Shown in pieces: positions 1 to 7,599 of a stretch of DNA of 40,485 nucleotides; the stretch's first letter is position 1, and every line of letters starts with the position of its first letter. This stretch comes from DASXTB01 sp036505615. Its GTDB lineage: Bacteria; Acidobacteriota; UBA6911; JACQSX01. A program made the position numbers and the translations under genes. Below the pieces are notes generated by a model. The model did no database searches. It was not told where the DNA came from and saw only the letters and a program-made list of their open reading frames with translations. The DNA lies in the NCBI GenBank assembly GCA_036505615.1, contig DASXTB010000394.1, forward strand, positions 1 through 40,485, in the 5' to 3' direction.

Positions 1-315
1 CGGACCCGGGATACCGTCGAGTTCCACTCAGGCGATCTCGCGCAGTTCGTGAATGGGCGCCTACGGCCCACGTTCCGTACCATCTGGTTTGTTGGAGGCG
101 GTGTGGTCTCCGCCGAATGCCTTCGTCTCGGGCTAGCCGACGAAGTTCGCTATTCGATCCTGCCGATCTTGATTGGTGATGGGATCCCATTCTTCGCGAA
201 GCTCGACAGAGACATCGCCCTCCATCTGGCGGAGGTCAAAGCCTACAAGAGCGGCATGGTTGAACTGCGTTACGAGGTGCGAGGACATCGTGGCGAGTCA
301 CGGAATGCCACCTAA
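1..315 (+). CDS. RibD C-terminal/DHFR-fold reductase, C-terminal part only
   Basis: Reading frame 1 is open from the window edge to the TAA at 313-315, so the true start lies upstream. The visible 104 residues contain IWFVGGGVV followed by an acidic stretch and LPILIGDGIPFF. This is the nucleotide-binding and C-terminal signature of the RibD_C/dihydrofolate-reductase-like family (NADPH-dependent reductases related to riboflavin and folate enzymes). An internal GTG at 49 could be mistaken for a start, but the family homology continues upstream of it. Most stand-alone members of this family have no proven substrate, so only the fold is claimed. The C-terminal tail (RGHRGESRNAT) overlaps the start of the Phd-like remnant that follows, suggesting the end of this gene may itself have been altered by a junction. 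Confidence 0.8.
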   Translation, partial: RTRDTVEFHSGDLAQFVNGRLRPTFRTIWFVGGGVVSAECLRLGLADEVRYSILPILIGDGIPFFAKLDRDIALHLAEVKAYKSGMVELRYEVRGHRGESRNAT

Positions 316-580
316 GGTATTCACCGACAAGAAGAGACCCGTGGCTGCCCTCGTTTCTCTCCGGAAGGTTGATCGGGAGTCTTTGGAGCTGGGCACTAAT
401 CCAGAGTTTCTGAAAATCATAGAGGCTGCGCGCAAGCAAATTCGGGCGGGGAAGAAACTTTACAATCTTCCGCCTTTTACCGCCGGCAGCAATTTTTTGC
501 TTGGGCATTTCCAGGCGTCGTTGTATCTTCATTGTAGAAACGGAAAATTAAATGCGTGTGAAGGTTCAGAAATGGGGTAA
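305..580 (+). pseudogene. Phd/YefM-type antitoxin remnant (N-terminus missing)
   Basis: The frame from 305 encodes a stretch matching the second half of prevent-host-death family antitoxins: a RPVAALVSL strand, then DRESLELGTNPEFLKIIEAA and RKQIRAGKKL. The usual N-terminal DNA-binding half is absent: the upstream frame is the out-of-frame tail of the preceding reductase gene. After residue 55 or so the sequence no longer looks like the family. The frame runs on into mazE and stops at 578-580. The simplest reading is a deletion that joined a reductase gene to the middle of an antitoxin gene. No toxin partner for a Phd protein is visible downstream; the next genes are a MazEF pair. Confidence 0.6.
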
Positions 581-794
581 TAGTCTTGCCCTTCGTATAC
601 CTAAGCCCTTTGCCCAAGAAGCACGAGTCAAACAGGGGACCCTTGTAGACCTGTCGTTGTCCGATGGAAAATTGGTAGCGGCCCCGATTCGCGGGCGATC
701 ATTTACTCTCGAGCAACTCCTGGCCAAGGTCACTAATGACAATATTCATGGAGAAGTTGATTTCGGCCAAGCTGTTGGCCGGGAATCCTGGTGA
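552..794 (+). CDS. mazE: MazE-type AbrB-fold antitoxin
   Basis: This 80-residue protein begins with the classic MazE/AbrB swapped-hairpin DNA-binding sequence VQKWGNSLALRIPK, continues through a basic loop (EARVKQGTLVDL) and ends in an acidic-to-neutral tail expected to wrap around the toxin. MazE proteins neutralise MazF and repress their own operon by binding palindromes at the promoter. The ATG at 552 is the only start compatible with the domain, though the ribosome binding site is weak. The stop codon overlaps the next gene in a TGATG arrangement, implying translational coupling of antitoxin and toxin. Length is normal for the family (about 75-85 residues). Confidence 0.88.
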   Translation: MRVKVQKWGNSLALRIPKPFAQEARVKQGTLVDLSLSDGKLVAAPIRGRSFTLEQLLAKVTNDNIHGEVDFGQAVGRESW

Positions 795-1144
795 TGGCAG
801 CCCGGTATGTTCCTGACCGCGGTGACGTGATTTGGATTTCGCTCAGCCCACAAGCGGGCCACGAACAAGCCGGGAGGCGCCCGGCGCTTGTTGTGTCGCC
901 TCGCGCGTACAACGGCAAAGTCGGCCTGGCGATTATTTGTCCAGTCACGAGCCAAATCAAAGGCTATCCTTTTGAAGTCACCGTTCCTGTAGGGCTCCGG
1001 ATAACAGGTGCTGTCCTGGCAGATCAGGTGAAGAGCCTCGATTGGAGAGCAAGGCGAGCCAAGTTTATGTGCAAGTTACCCGAGTTCACCACAATTGAGG
1101 TATTGCAAAGGTTGGGCACGCTGGTATCACCTGCAGACGCTTAA
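794..1144 (+). CDS. mazF: MazF/PemK-type endoribonuclease toxin
   Basis: The 116-residue product has the MazF/PemK signature: RGDVIWISLSPQAGHEQAGR followed by RPALVVSP near residues 29-36, and then ICPVTSQIKGYPFEV, in which the Thr-Ser of the catalytic loop is visible. MazF toxins are sequence-specific, ribosome-independent mRNA interferases. I chose the ATG at 794, which overlaps the antitoxin stop by one base; a GTG one codon earlier (791) is also possible. Length and motif order are complete, so the pair looks functional. Downstream there are only eight bases before the putative ATG of the arylsulfotransferase-like gene, but no functional link is implied. Confidence 0.9.
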   Translation: MAARYVPDRGDVIWISLSPQAGHEQAGRRPALVVSPRAYNGKVGLAIICPVTSQIKGYPFEVTVPVGLRITGAVLADQVKSLDWRARRAKFMCKLPEFTTIEVLQRLGTLVSPADA

Positions 1145-1152
1145 CCATCGAG

Positions 1153-2880
1153 ATGCAGCCGACTCTCCGCCGCGATTTCTTAGGAACGACATATTTTTCA
1201 ATGAACCTCGGCAAACAACTGAGTACGTTTTGCCTTGTGACATGTCTTGCTGCATTGCTTGCCGCTTCCGAGAGCGGAGGAGTTCTAGCTCGGTTGTACG
1301 CTCAGAGGGAACGCCGGGACATCTCTCCCAGGTTTCTGCGGGCCCCATCTATTGCACCAAACCCCAACCCGCGGGCGCCGCTTGCGGCGCTTGTAGAGTT
1401 TGTCACCGACAGGCCTGTCTGGGCAAAGCTGAAAGTGAGTGATGGCGCTAAGTCCCGGCTTATTTCTTTCGACGGCTATTGGAACAGAAAACAAACGCTT
1501 CCCATATTGGGACTCTCTCCCGGGAAAAGGTACAGCATCCTTTTAGCTGTGACCGACACCAAAGGGAACTGTTTTACATGGCAAGAGAAGTTGGAGATTG
1601 CAACGGCTCCCTTGCCAGGCGATTTTCCTCCGCTTCGGGTTAACACCAGTATCCCGGACAAAATGGAGCCGGGCATTACTCTTTTCAACGTGGCCCGGTA
1701 TGGGAGCCCTTCTTATGGGCTGCTGGCCGCAGTGGACGAAAGGGGCGAAGTGGTCTGGTATTTCCAAGCGGACTACGGCATAAGCAATGTCATTCAGCTC
1801 CGCAACGGCAATCTGTTGTATCTGCACCTCGCCGGGGCCACCGAGATTGATTGGCTGGGAAACATCATTCAGCAGTGGTCTCCCACAGCTCGCGGTGGTT
1901 CCGGGCGCGGAGACAGCACCCTGGTAAATGCGGATACGTTTCATCATGACCTATGCGAACTTCCCAACGGCAACTTCCTTGCGTTGAGCACGGAACTCAG
2001 ACGGTTGACTGATTATCCAAGCAGCGAGAGCGATCCTTTGGCGCCGGCTCAAAGCGCCAATGTCGTGGGGGACGTTGTCATCGAGTTTACGCGGGACGGC
2101 CGAATCGCGAATCAATGGTCGTTGTTCGATCTTCTGGATCCGTACCGAATCGGATACGGCTCGCTGGACGGATTCTGGAGTTCCCTTTACGGTGCCCCGG
2201 CGGACGGCACAAGGGATTGGACCCACGGGAATGCTGTCTTTCAAGACTCATCGGAGGACTCCATTCTTTTGTCTCTCCGGCATCAGGATGCTTTGGTCAT
2301 GTTTAGCCGGCAGACCAGAGCGCTGCAGTGGATTCTGGGCACCCCCGGAGGGTGGAATCCGCCATGGAGCCAATATCTCCTAGAGCCGGCGGGCGACCTT
2401 CAGTGGCCATACCATCAGCATGCTTCCGTGGTGACGCCGGAAGGAACCATCCTACTGTTTGACAACGGGAATTTCCGGGCCCGGCCCTTCGAGGCGCCGC
2501 TGTCGACGGTTCAAAGCTACAGCCGCGTGGTGGAGTATAGGGTTGACGCCGCGCGCAGAACTGTTTCGCAGCTGTGGTCGTACGGCGGGCCGGGCGAAGA
2601 CTCATTCTACACGCCCTTCGGCGGCAGTGTTTATCGGTTGCCGCACACCGGAAACGTCCTTGTGACCGATGGCGCTCGAATCACCGATGACGCGGGAAAG
2701 CCAACGGAAAACTCCCCTGGTTCCCGAAGGTGGGCACGGATCATTGAACTGACCCACACCATGCCGGCCGAGAAGGTATTCGAGCTGATCGTCGGAGACG
2801 ATTCCCAGGCGAGTCGTCTTGGATGGTCGGTGTACCGCAGCAGACGCCTCCCTAGCCTGTATCCCGCAGCCCAGCCGTAG
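1153..2880 (+). CDS. Secreted arylsulfotransferase (ASST)-family protein
   Basis: This 575-residue protein (527 if the ATG at 1201 is used) matches the ASST beta-propeller family. Counting from 1153, the key histidine and arginine positions of AssT appear in order: HHD at 264-266, DWTHGNAV around 355-362, SLRHQD at 374-379 and the QHASV histidine near 423. In AssT the last of these is the histidine that carries the transient sulfate during transfer from one phenol to another. An N-terminal Fn3-like segment (residues 60-150) precedes the propeller. MNLGKQLSTFCLVTCLAALL from the internal ATG is a good signal peptide, so 1201 may be the real start; neither start has a convincing Shine-Dalgarno. 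The protein should act in the periplasm. No dsbA/dsbI-like partner genes are adjacent, and the native substrate cannot be read from sequence. Confidence 0.82.
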   Translation: MQPTLRRDFLGTTYFSMNLGKQLSTFCLVTCLAALLAASESGGVLARLYAQRERRDISPRFLRAPSIAPNPNPRAPLAALVEFVTDRPVWAKLKVSDGAKSRLISFDGYWNRKQTLPILGLSPGKRYSILLAVTDTKGNCFTWQEKLEIATAPLPGDFPPLRVNTSIPDKMEPGITLFNVARYGSPSYGLLAAVDERGEVVWYFQADYGISNVIQLRNGNLLYLHLAGATEIDWLGNIIQQWSPTARGGSGRGDSTLVNADTFHHDLCELPNGNFLALSTELRRLTDYPSSESDPLAPAQSANVVGDVVIEFTRDGRIANQWSLFDLLDPYRIGYGSLDGFWSSLYGAPADGTRDWTHGNAVFQDSSEDSILLSLRHQDALVMFSRQTRALQWILGTPGGWNPPWSQYLLEPAGDLQWPYHQHASVVTPEGTILLFDNGNFRARPFEAPLSTVQSYSRVVEYRVDAARRTVSQLWSYGGPGEDSFYTPFGGSVYRLPHTGNVLVTDGARITDDAGKPTENSPGSRRWARIIELTHTMPAEKVFELIVGDDSQASRLGWSVYRSRRLPSLYPAAQP

Positions 2881-2896
2881 GCTGCAACCGAAAGCG

Positions 2897-2937
2897 TCAT
2901 CGGTCATCCGTCATCGGACTTATCGGTCATCTGAAGA
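2897..2937. repeat. Short GTCATCGG-type tandem repeats
   Basis: The motif GTCATCGG or GTCATCCG recurs three to four times with some spacing just after the arylsulfotransferase gene. The same unit builds the much longer inverted repeat at 4932-5166. It has no coding potential. The rest of the 2881-3382 gap is repeat material (see the next entry) plus short GC-rich hairpins around 3160-3250. Confidence 0.55.
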
Positions 2938-2981
2938 ATCTTTCAGCAGAGAGAACGTGCGAAGAAATTAACCACCAAGGC

Positions 2982-3100
2982 TTACAGTGGCAAAGCCACA
3001 ACCAAAAAAAAGCCGTCTATGGCCACGTTTAGGTGCACGTCCCTACAGTGGCTGTAAGGCCACAACCGAAATAATAACGATCACAGGTACACGAACAGAG
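2982..3100 (+). repeat. Hexamer-rhythm palindromic element, degenerate copy 1
   Basis: The left border reads TTACAGTGGCAAAGCCACA followed by ACCAAAAAAAAGCCG and then a decayed array of ACG-containing hexamers (TCTATGGCCACGTTTAGG). A second border-like sequence (CTACAGTGG..GGCCACAACC) begins near 3043. The same border occurs, as reverse complement, at 13021-13155 and 33757-33922. This copy is the most degraded of the five in the window. Confidence 0.6.
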
Positions 3101-3382
3101 CTGTGAATTCGCAGGCAAAAATGTAAGCAGCCAGCGGTAAAACCCGAAGGGTTTACAGAGTATAGCCGGCGGCAAGCCCGCGTTTTTTGCGGGCGACGCC
3201 GCCGGGTGACCGCCCCACAAACCATCCGACGCTGAAAGCGTCGCAGAACCTCAGTGTCAAAGCGCCCTAACCGGAGAACCTTAGGCTCCATTAAGTAATT
3301 GTTCGGATGACAATTACAGCCCCAACTGGATTGCAGTCTTAGTAAACGGGTACAAAATAGCACCGGGTCTAGTGAGAAAGTT

Positions 3383-4156
3383 ATGAGCAGCCCCAGTTCG
3401 AAAATGATGCTTCAAGTAAGCACCGGCGGCATCGCGCCGGCTGAAGAACTATCTCCGATACAAGGCCAGGATCCTGATTCCATCGTGGTCCGGAACGCTT
3501 TCCCTCTTAGGATTCCACCGGCAGACGGACCTGCAGCAACCTCCATTCTCCGCTCAAAACCTGCCACCGGTGAACATACGGCAGAACAGCTGGACTTTTT
3601 GATCGGCGCAGCGAGAAATGGGGACCTCGAGGCATTTCGCGCTCTCTATGACACCTATGCCGGGAAGATTTTGAATTTCATTTATCGGATGACCCGTTCG
3701 CGTCAGGAAGCCGAGGATTTGACCCAGGAGACTTTCATCCTGGCATACCGAAACCTCGGAAAACTTAGGGAGAACTCGCGATTTCAGAACTGGCTCTATC
3801 GAATCGCCCAAAACCTGGCGATTCAGAAATACCGGACCCGGCCCCCGCGCATGGAATCCATCGAAGAAGTGGACGAAGACTCATGGGTCTTGAACATGCA
3901 TAGTTCAGTGAAAACACCTGAAGGAACGGCTCTCTCGGAGGAACTGAAGAACGTCATCCGCACGGCGATCAATGAACTTCCTGAGAGACGCAAACGGGTC
4001 TTTCTCCTGTCTGCTATCGACAAATGGAGTTACGAGGCGATAGCGCAAACCGTGGGAAGATCGCTGCCTTCGGTCAAATCTGATATCCACCGCGCCCGCG
4101 TGGAGGTGACCTATAAGATCCGGAAATACATCGGCCGGCACCGCAAGGCCATGTAG
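3383..4156 (+). CDS. ECF-type RNA polymerase sigma factor
   Basis: The 257-residue product carries both sigma-70 regions of the extracytoplasmic-function class. Region 2 (about residues 72-150) contains FRALYDTYAGKILNFIYRM, then the conserved EAEDLTQETFILAYRNL and FQNWLYRIAQNLA. Region 4 (about 195-250) contains INELPERRKRVFLLSAIDKW and the helix-turn-helix YEAIAQTVGRSLPSVKSDI. The first 65-70 residues are an unconserved extension with no recognisable domain, and internal starts are possible, although the frame is open and the ATG at 3383 has a weak GAGAAAG upstream. No anti-sigma gene follows; the next gene is a broken DUF72 fragment. Any regulatory partner is therefore unknown. Confidence 0.92.
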   Translation: MSSPSSKMMLQVSTGGIAPAEELSPIQGQDPDSIVVRNAFPLRIPPADGPAATSILRSKPATGEHTAEQLDFLIGAARNGDLEAFRALYDTYAGKILNFIYRMTRSRQEAEDLTQETFILAYRNLGKLRENSRFQNWLYRIAQNLAIQKYRTRPPRMESIEEVDEDSWVLNMHSSVKTPEGTALSEELKNVIRTAINELPERRKRVFLLSAIDKWSYEAIAQTVGRSLPSVKSDIHRARVEVTYKIRKYIGRHRKAM

Positions 4157-4186
4157 CGCCCCTTATTGAGGGGTAATAAGATCCGG

Positions 4187-4488
4187 ATCGGAACTTCAGG
4201 CTGGCATTACCACCATTGTTGGGTCCCTTCTATCCGAATGATTTGTCTGCCTCACGTATGCTTCCCTTCTATGCGGAACGCTTTGACACGGTAGAAATCA
4301 ACAATACTTTTTACCGCTTGCCCACCGCAGCGGCGGTGAAAAAGTGGAGGAGCGCCGTACCAAAGAACTTCTGCTTCGCCGTCAACGCCAGCCGTTATCT
4401 CAGCCACATGAAGAAACTCAATCCGAAAAGCGCGCCGCGGATTACGCAGATCAACGCGGATAACTTCGGGAGCGGCACGGGGCGCTGA
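4187..4488 (+). pseudogene. DUF72-family fragment, frameshifted and truncated
   Basis: The DUF72 N-terminus is readable but broken. IGTSGWHYHHW is encoded in the frame starting at 4187, and GPFYPNDLSASRMLPFYAERF with FDTVEINNTFYRLP follows in a different frame from about 4222, so there is a frameshift near 4217-4222. The match continues to the segment around residues 60-75 (KNFCFAVNASRYLSHMKKL). The rest of a DUF72 protein (about 240 residues in total) is missing. The frame instead runs into a common intergenic repeat (GGATTACGCAGATCAACGCG near 4440) that translates as ITQINADN and stops at 4486-4488. Both the frameshift and the junction argue that the gene is dead. Confidence 0.75.
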
Positions 4489-4641
4489 CAGACAGAGCGT
4501 AGCTCTTCAATAAAAATGTGTGACTGGGCCGCTCTTGGGGTAGACTGTAGAAATTCGAGTTTAGGCTAGCGAGGTCAGTGTCTCCGGACCGCTTCAATCG
4601 GTTGCAAAGACGATCCCGCTATGTAGGTCTTCTGGGAGAAC

Positions 4642-4929
4642 GTGCTAAGAAATACGTTGACCGACTTAAAACCACGTTTCACCGAACCGACCCCTGAGAG
4701 GAGACTTGCTTCCGCAGTCATCGGGCTGGCGTGGGAAGACACCTTTGCCGAAACGGAAAAGAACGATCCGGAGAGGACGACCGAGTATCGCAAGCGGAGG
4801 AAGGACGCAATCCGCTGGATTTTGCACGATGCCGACTTTGTCTACTGGTGTGAAGTATCTACGATGAACGTGCGGGCGGTGCGCGCCCGTTTTCTAACCG
4901 AATTGACGCGCTGCCGCATTCAGCCCTGA
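4642..4929 (+). CDS. Small protein of unknown function
   Basis: A GTG-started frame of 95 residues encodes a charged, apparently globular protein. Its core runs from RRLASAVIGLAWEDTFAE to a basic region (EYRKRRKDAIRWI) and ends with FVYWCEVSTMNVRAVRARFL. The last part resembles the small phage- and genomic-island-type proteins in which an AIRWI helix precedes a cysteine and an R-x-R-x-x-x segment, but I cannot name a family. The amino-acid composition is protein-like, unlike the repeat-derived frames around it. No clear ribosome binding site is seen. The region between the DUF72 remnant and this ORF (4489-4641) shows nothing recognisable. Confidence 0.45.
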   Translation: MLRNTLTDLKPRFTEPTPERRLASAVIGLAWEDTFAETEKNDPERTTEYRKRRKDAIRWILHDADFVYWCEVSTMNVRAVRARFLTELTRCRIQP

Positions 4930-4931
4930 CA

Positions 4932-5166
4932 GTCAGTTATCGGTCATCGGTCATCAGTTATCGGTCACCAGTCATCTGTCATCAGTAATCGATTAGATAG
5001 CGCTTTCTTTTCGACAACCCTTCAAAATTGCCGATTGGCCCGCGAGTGTGTCAACGATGTCGTAAGGTCATTGTGTCAACGATGTCGTGAGGTTGCACGC
5101 AGGGATACCAATAGCCGATGACCGATCACACCGATGACCGACGACTGATGACCGATGACCAATAAC
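4932..5166. repeat. Long inverted repeat of GGTCATC units with a 25-base tandem repeat inside
   Basis: The left arm (4932-4991) is a run of GGTCATC/AGTTATC units; the right arm (5114-5166) is the reverse complement type (GATGACCGA units). Together they could form a long imperfect hairpin. Between the arms, GTGTCAACGATGTCGTRAGGT occurs twice, at 5048-5068 and 5073-5093 (25-base period, one mismatch). The region fills the gap before the convergent M16 gene and might terminate transcription from both sides. Confidence 0.65.
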
Positions 5167-5182
5167 GCTTTTTGGTTGGAAT

Positions 5183-7366
5183 CTACGGCTTTGAGAAGGC
5201 TGAAGCGCTCACTCCAGTATTGAACTGCACTTCTTTGACCTCGCTGTCTGAAAACTTCTGGCCATTGCGGTAGGTAACTATCTTGGTCGGCACCTTGAGT
5301 CCCGAATAGGCTTTGTAATCGCTCCAAACGGAAGTCACGTCGGCTGCGCCTTGAAGCGTTACAGCGCGCGTGGAGATCTTTGCTACCAGGTGAGTCTGCC
5401 GATCCAAGAGCACTTGTATTGCATTGTCTCCCATTTTCCAGAGCAGCGAGTCCATTTTCTTGCCATCCAGTTCCGCCTCGTCGAGAGCCTGTACGTCCGC
5501 GCTGCCTGCGAGCGCTTCACGCAACAGGCCCAGTCCCTGCTGCAACAGGATCGTCCGCATCATCTCGGAGTTCATGGCCGGGGGCATATCCATTACCTGC
5601 GCACCCTGCTTTACCCACGCGCTCTTGCCATCGAATGCTTGAATCAGCTGCCCAAACGGCAGTGATAGTTCCAGCTTGATCTTGTCCGGATAGAGAACCG
5701 TCGCTGTCGCGTCGGCCTGCATTTCTCCCTGAGGCGTGGATAAAGTCACCAAGGCCTTCACCACGCTGTCCTTTACAGCCACCAGGGCCTCTGCGCCACC
5801 GACAGCCTTTGCCGCGGCTTGTATCAATTGCTTTCCCCGAGCCAATGACTCAGCGCTTGCAGCGGGAGCAGCCTCGCGAGCGCGTGTCATGTCCGCACGC
5901 GTCAGATCCAGATCCGAGAAGACGATCTTGCGAGCAGGCCCCAAGGCTTCCAGGCTCTTTGCAAACTCTTTAGAATTGCCTACTGCCACGATAGCCGCTT
6001 TGTCGGGATCGATACGGCGGCCCACTGCGGCAGCTATTTGCTCTGCGGTCACCGCCTGAATGTTGTCACGATACTTATCCCAATAGTCCGCAGGCAGCCC
6101 ATAGATCGCCCCCGTCAGCACGCGTGAGGCGACTTGGCCGGGAGTCTCACTGCCGATGGCAAATGAACCGATGAGAAAAGCTTTCGCCTCTTTCATCTCG
6201 GCGTCGGTAACCGGGTTTTGGCGAAATTCCTTTAAAAGATCGAGCAGCATCTGCACAGCCTTTCCAGTTTCTGCCGTGCGTGTAAATGTACTGACTCGAA
6301 ACATGCCCGATTCCCGCTCGCTGTCAAAGCTGCTCCTTGCGCCATAGGTCAGACCTTCCTGGGCCCGAAGTTTCATGTTCAGGCGGCTGTTGAAGCTTCC
6401 CCCGAAAATCTGGTTGGCGATCGCCAGCGGAAAATACTCCGGATCGTTGCGGGGAATTCCCAGTTCCCCCACCACAATTTGAGTCTGCACGGCATCCGGC
6501 TTATCGATGATAAGCACCGTACGCGACGGCGTTGGAAGTGGGCTGACAGCCGGGAACTTGGGCGACGAAGTGGACCACTTTCCAAGATACTTATCGGCTT
6601 TTGCAAAACCCTCTGCCGGCGTAATATCGCCGGAAATCGCCAGGAAGGCGCCCGCAGGAGAATAAAACTGCTTATGAAACTGCACGATATCTTCGCGCTT
6701 GATCGAGGCAAGCGTTTGCGGGGTCCCCTCCTCGGGAAAAGCATAGGGGTGTTCGCCGAAGATCATCCGGGCAGCTGAAACTGCAGCCAGATATTCGGGG
6801 TCGGAGTATTCAATCTGCAGGTTGGAAAGCCTCTGCCGCAACAGCCGGTCTATCTCTTCCTGCTTGAAGACGGGGTTCTGGACAACATCTGCCAGTAATT
6901 CGAAACCTAGATCTTCCGAAGACTTCATCACAGTGTCGGAGATCTGAGTGGTGTCATCGTCGGTGCTGACGCTCAGACTGCCGCCCACTCCGTCGATTGC
7001 CCGCGCGATATCCTGAGCCGAACGGCTGGTGGTGCCCTGGCGCAGCAGATCTCCCGTCAGAGACGCCAATCCAGCCTTGGCAGGCGAATGCGAGATCCCT
7101 CCGGCGTTGACCACCAACCGATTGGAGACCAAAGGCTGGCGATGATCTTCGATAACAAAAACAGTCAGCCCATTATTCAGCTTCTTGCTTTGATATTTGG
7201 GGAAGCTGAAGGGCCTCACTGGCTCGGGAGGCGGCGCTTGCTGCTTTGCCGCTGCCGGCTTGGCGGCGGGTGCGGTTTTCTGCGCCACTGCCGGGGCGGA
7301 GAGCAGCGCAAGAATGCAAAGAAGATGAAAACCTTTATTAAGAATGCGTTCTATTTTGCAATTCAT
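5183..7366 (-). CDS. Non-catalytic M16-family subunit with C-terminal LolA-like domain
   Basis: The 727-residue product starts with a signal peptide (MNCKIERILNKGFHLLCILA) and a Pro/Ala-rich linker. Residues of about 55-480 form the two halves of an M16 peptidase (NNGLTVFVIEDH, later TYGARSSFDSERESG). At the place of the zinc motif HxxEH the sequence is GLASLTGDLL (about residues 99-108), so it cannot bind catalytic zinc in the usual way. Such proteins act as partners of an active M16 subunit, and the neighbouring upstream gene (7600-8967) has an intact motif. Residues of about 510-727 form a separate beta-rich domain (ATATVLYPDKIKLEL, later VPTKIVTYRNGQ and SASAFSKP) that resembles LolA or outer-membrane lipoprotein-sorting domains. 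That fusion is unusual. The protein likely acts in the periplasm; substrate unknown. Confidence 0.85.
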   Translation of the reverse strand: MNCKIERILNKGFHLLCILALLSAPAVAQKTAPAAKPAAAKQQAPPPEPVRPFSFPKYQSKKLNNGLTVFVIEDHRQPLVSNRLVVNAGGISHSPAKAGLASLTGDLLRQGTTSRSAQDIARAIDGVGGSLSVSTDDDTTQISDTVMKSSEDLGFELLADVVQNPVFKQEEIDRLLRQRLSNLQIEYSDPEYLAAVSAARMIFGEHPYAFPEEGTPQTLASIKREDIVQFHKQFYSPAGAFLAISGDITPAEGFAKADKYLGKWSTSSPKFPAVSPLPTPSRTVLIIDKPDAVQTQIVVGELGIPRNDPEYFPLAIANQIFGGSFNSRLNMKLRAQEGLTYGARSSFDSERESGMFRVSTFTRTAETGKAVQMLLDLLKEFRQNPVTDAEMKEAKAFLIGSFAIGSETPGQVASRVLTGAIYGLPADYWDKYRDNIQAVTAEQIAAAVGRRIDPDKAAIVAVGNSKEFAKSLEALGPARKIVFSDLDLTRADMTRAREAAPAASAESLARGKQLIQAAAKAVGGAEALVAVKDSVVKALVTLSTPQGEMQADATATVLYPDKIKLELSLPFGQLIQAFDGKSAWVKQGAQVMDMPPAMNSEMMRTILLQQGLGLLREALAGSADVQALDEAELDGKKMDSLLWKMGDNAIQVLLDRQTHLVAKISTRAVTLQGAADVTSVWSDYKAYSGLKVPTKIVTYRNGQKFSDSEVKEVQFNTGVSASAFSKP

Positions 7367-7424
7367 TTTATTTCTCCAAATTAACAGATCAGCACGTGGA
7401 GACGCCCAAGGCGTTAGCGCCGCG

Positions 7425-7530
7425 ATGCGGGCCTATTGAAGAGACGCCATGCGGGGCGTGTCCTGCACGATGAAAGATTGCGCGGGAGACGGCCCTCAGG
7501 CCGTCTCTCCGAAGTGTCCAACCCCGAGAC
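7425..7530 (+). repeat. Interspersed repeat with 34-base core, copy A
   Basis: A GC-rich unit made of small hairpins (GAGACGCC..GGCGTGTC, GAGACGGCC..GGCCGTCTC) surrounds a core at 7461-7494 starting TCCTGCACGATGAAAGATTG. The core is identical at 14161-14194 and present inverted at 10973-11006 with a single change. The copy lies between the two M16 genes and interrupts what may have been one operon. Confidence 0.75.
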
Positions 7531-7599
7531 GCCAAAGGCGTCATACAGAGGAGCCCCCGGCTACCCCCTGACAACGGACAAAGGACAACTGACAACCGA

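Noticed and set aside
4932..5166. Possible CRISPR array
   Set aside because: The units are short (7-8 bases), imperfect and directly adjacent in inverted arms; there are no regular unique spacers and no cas genes in the window.
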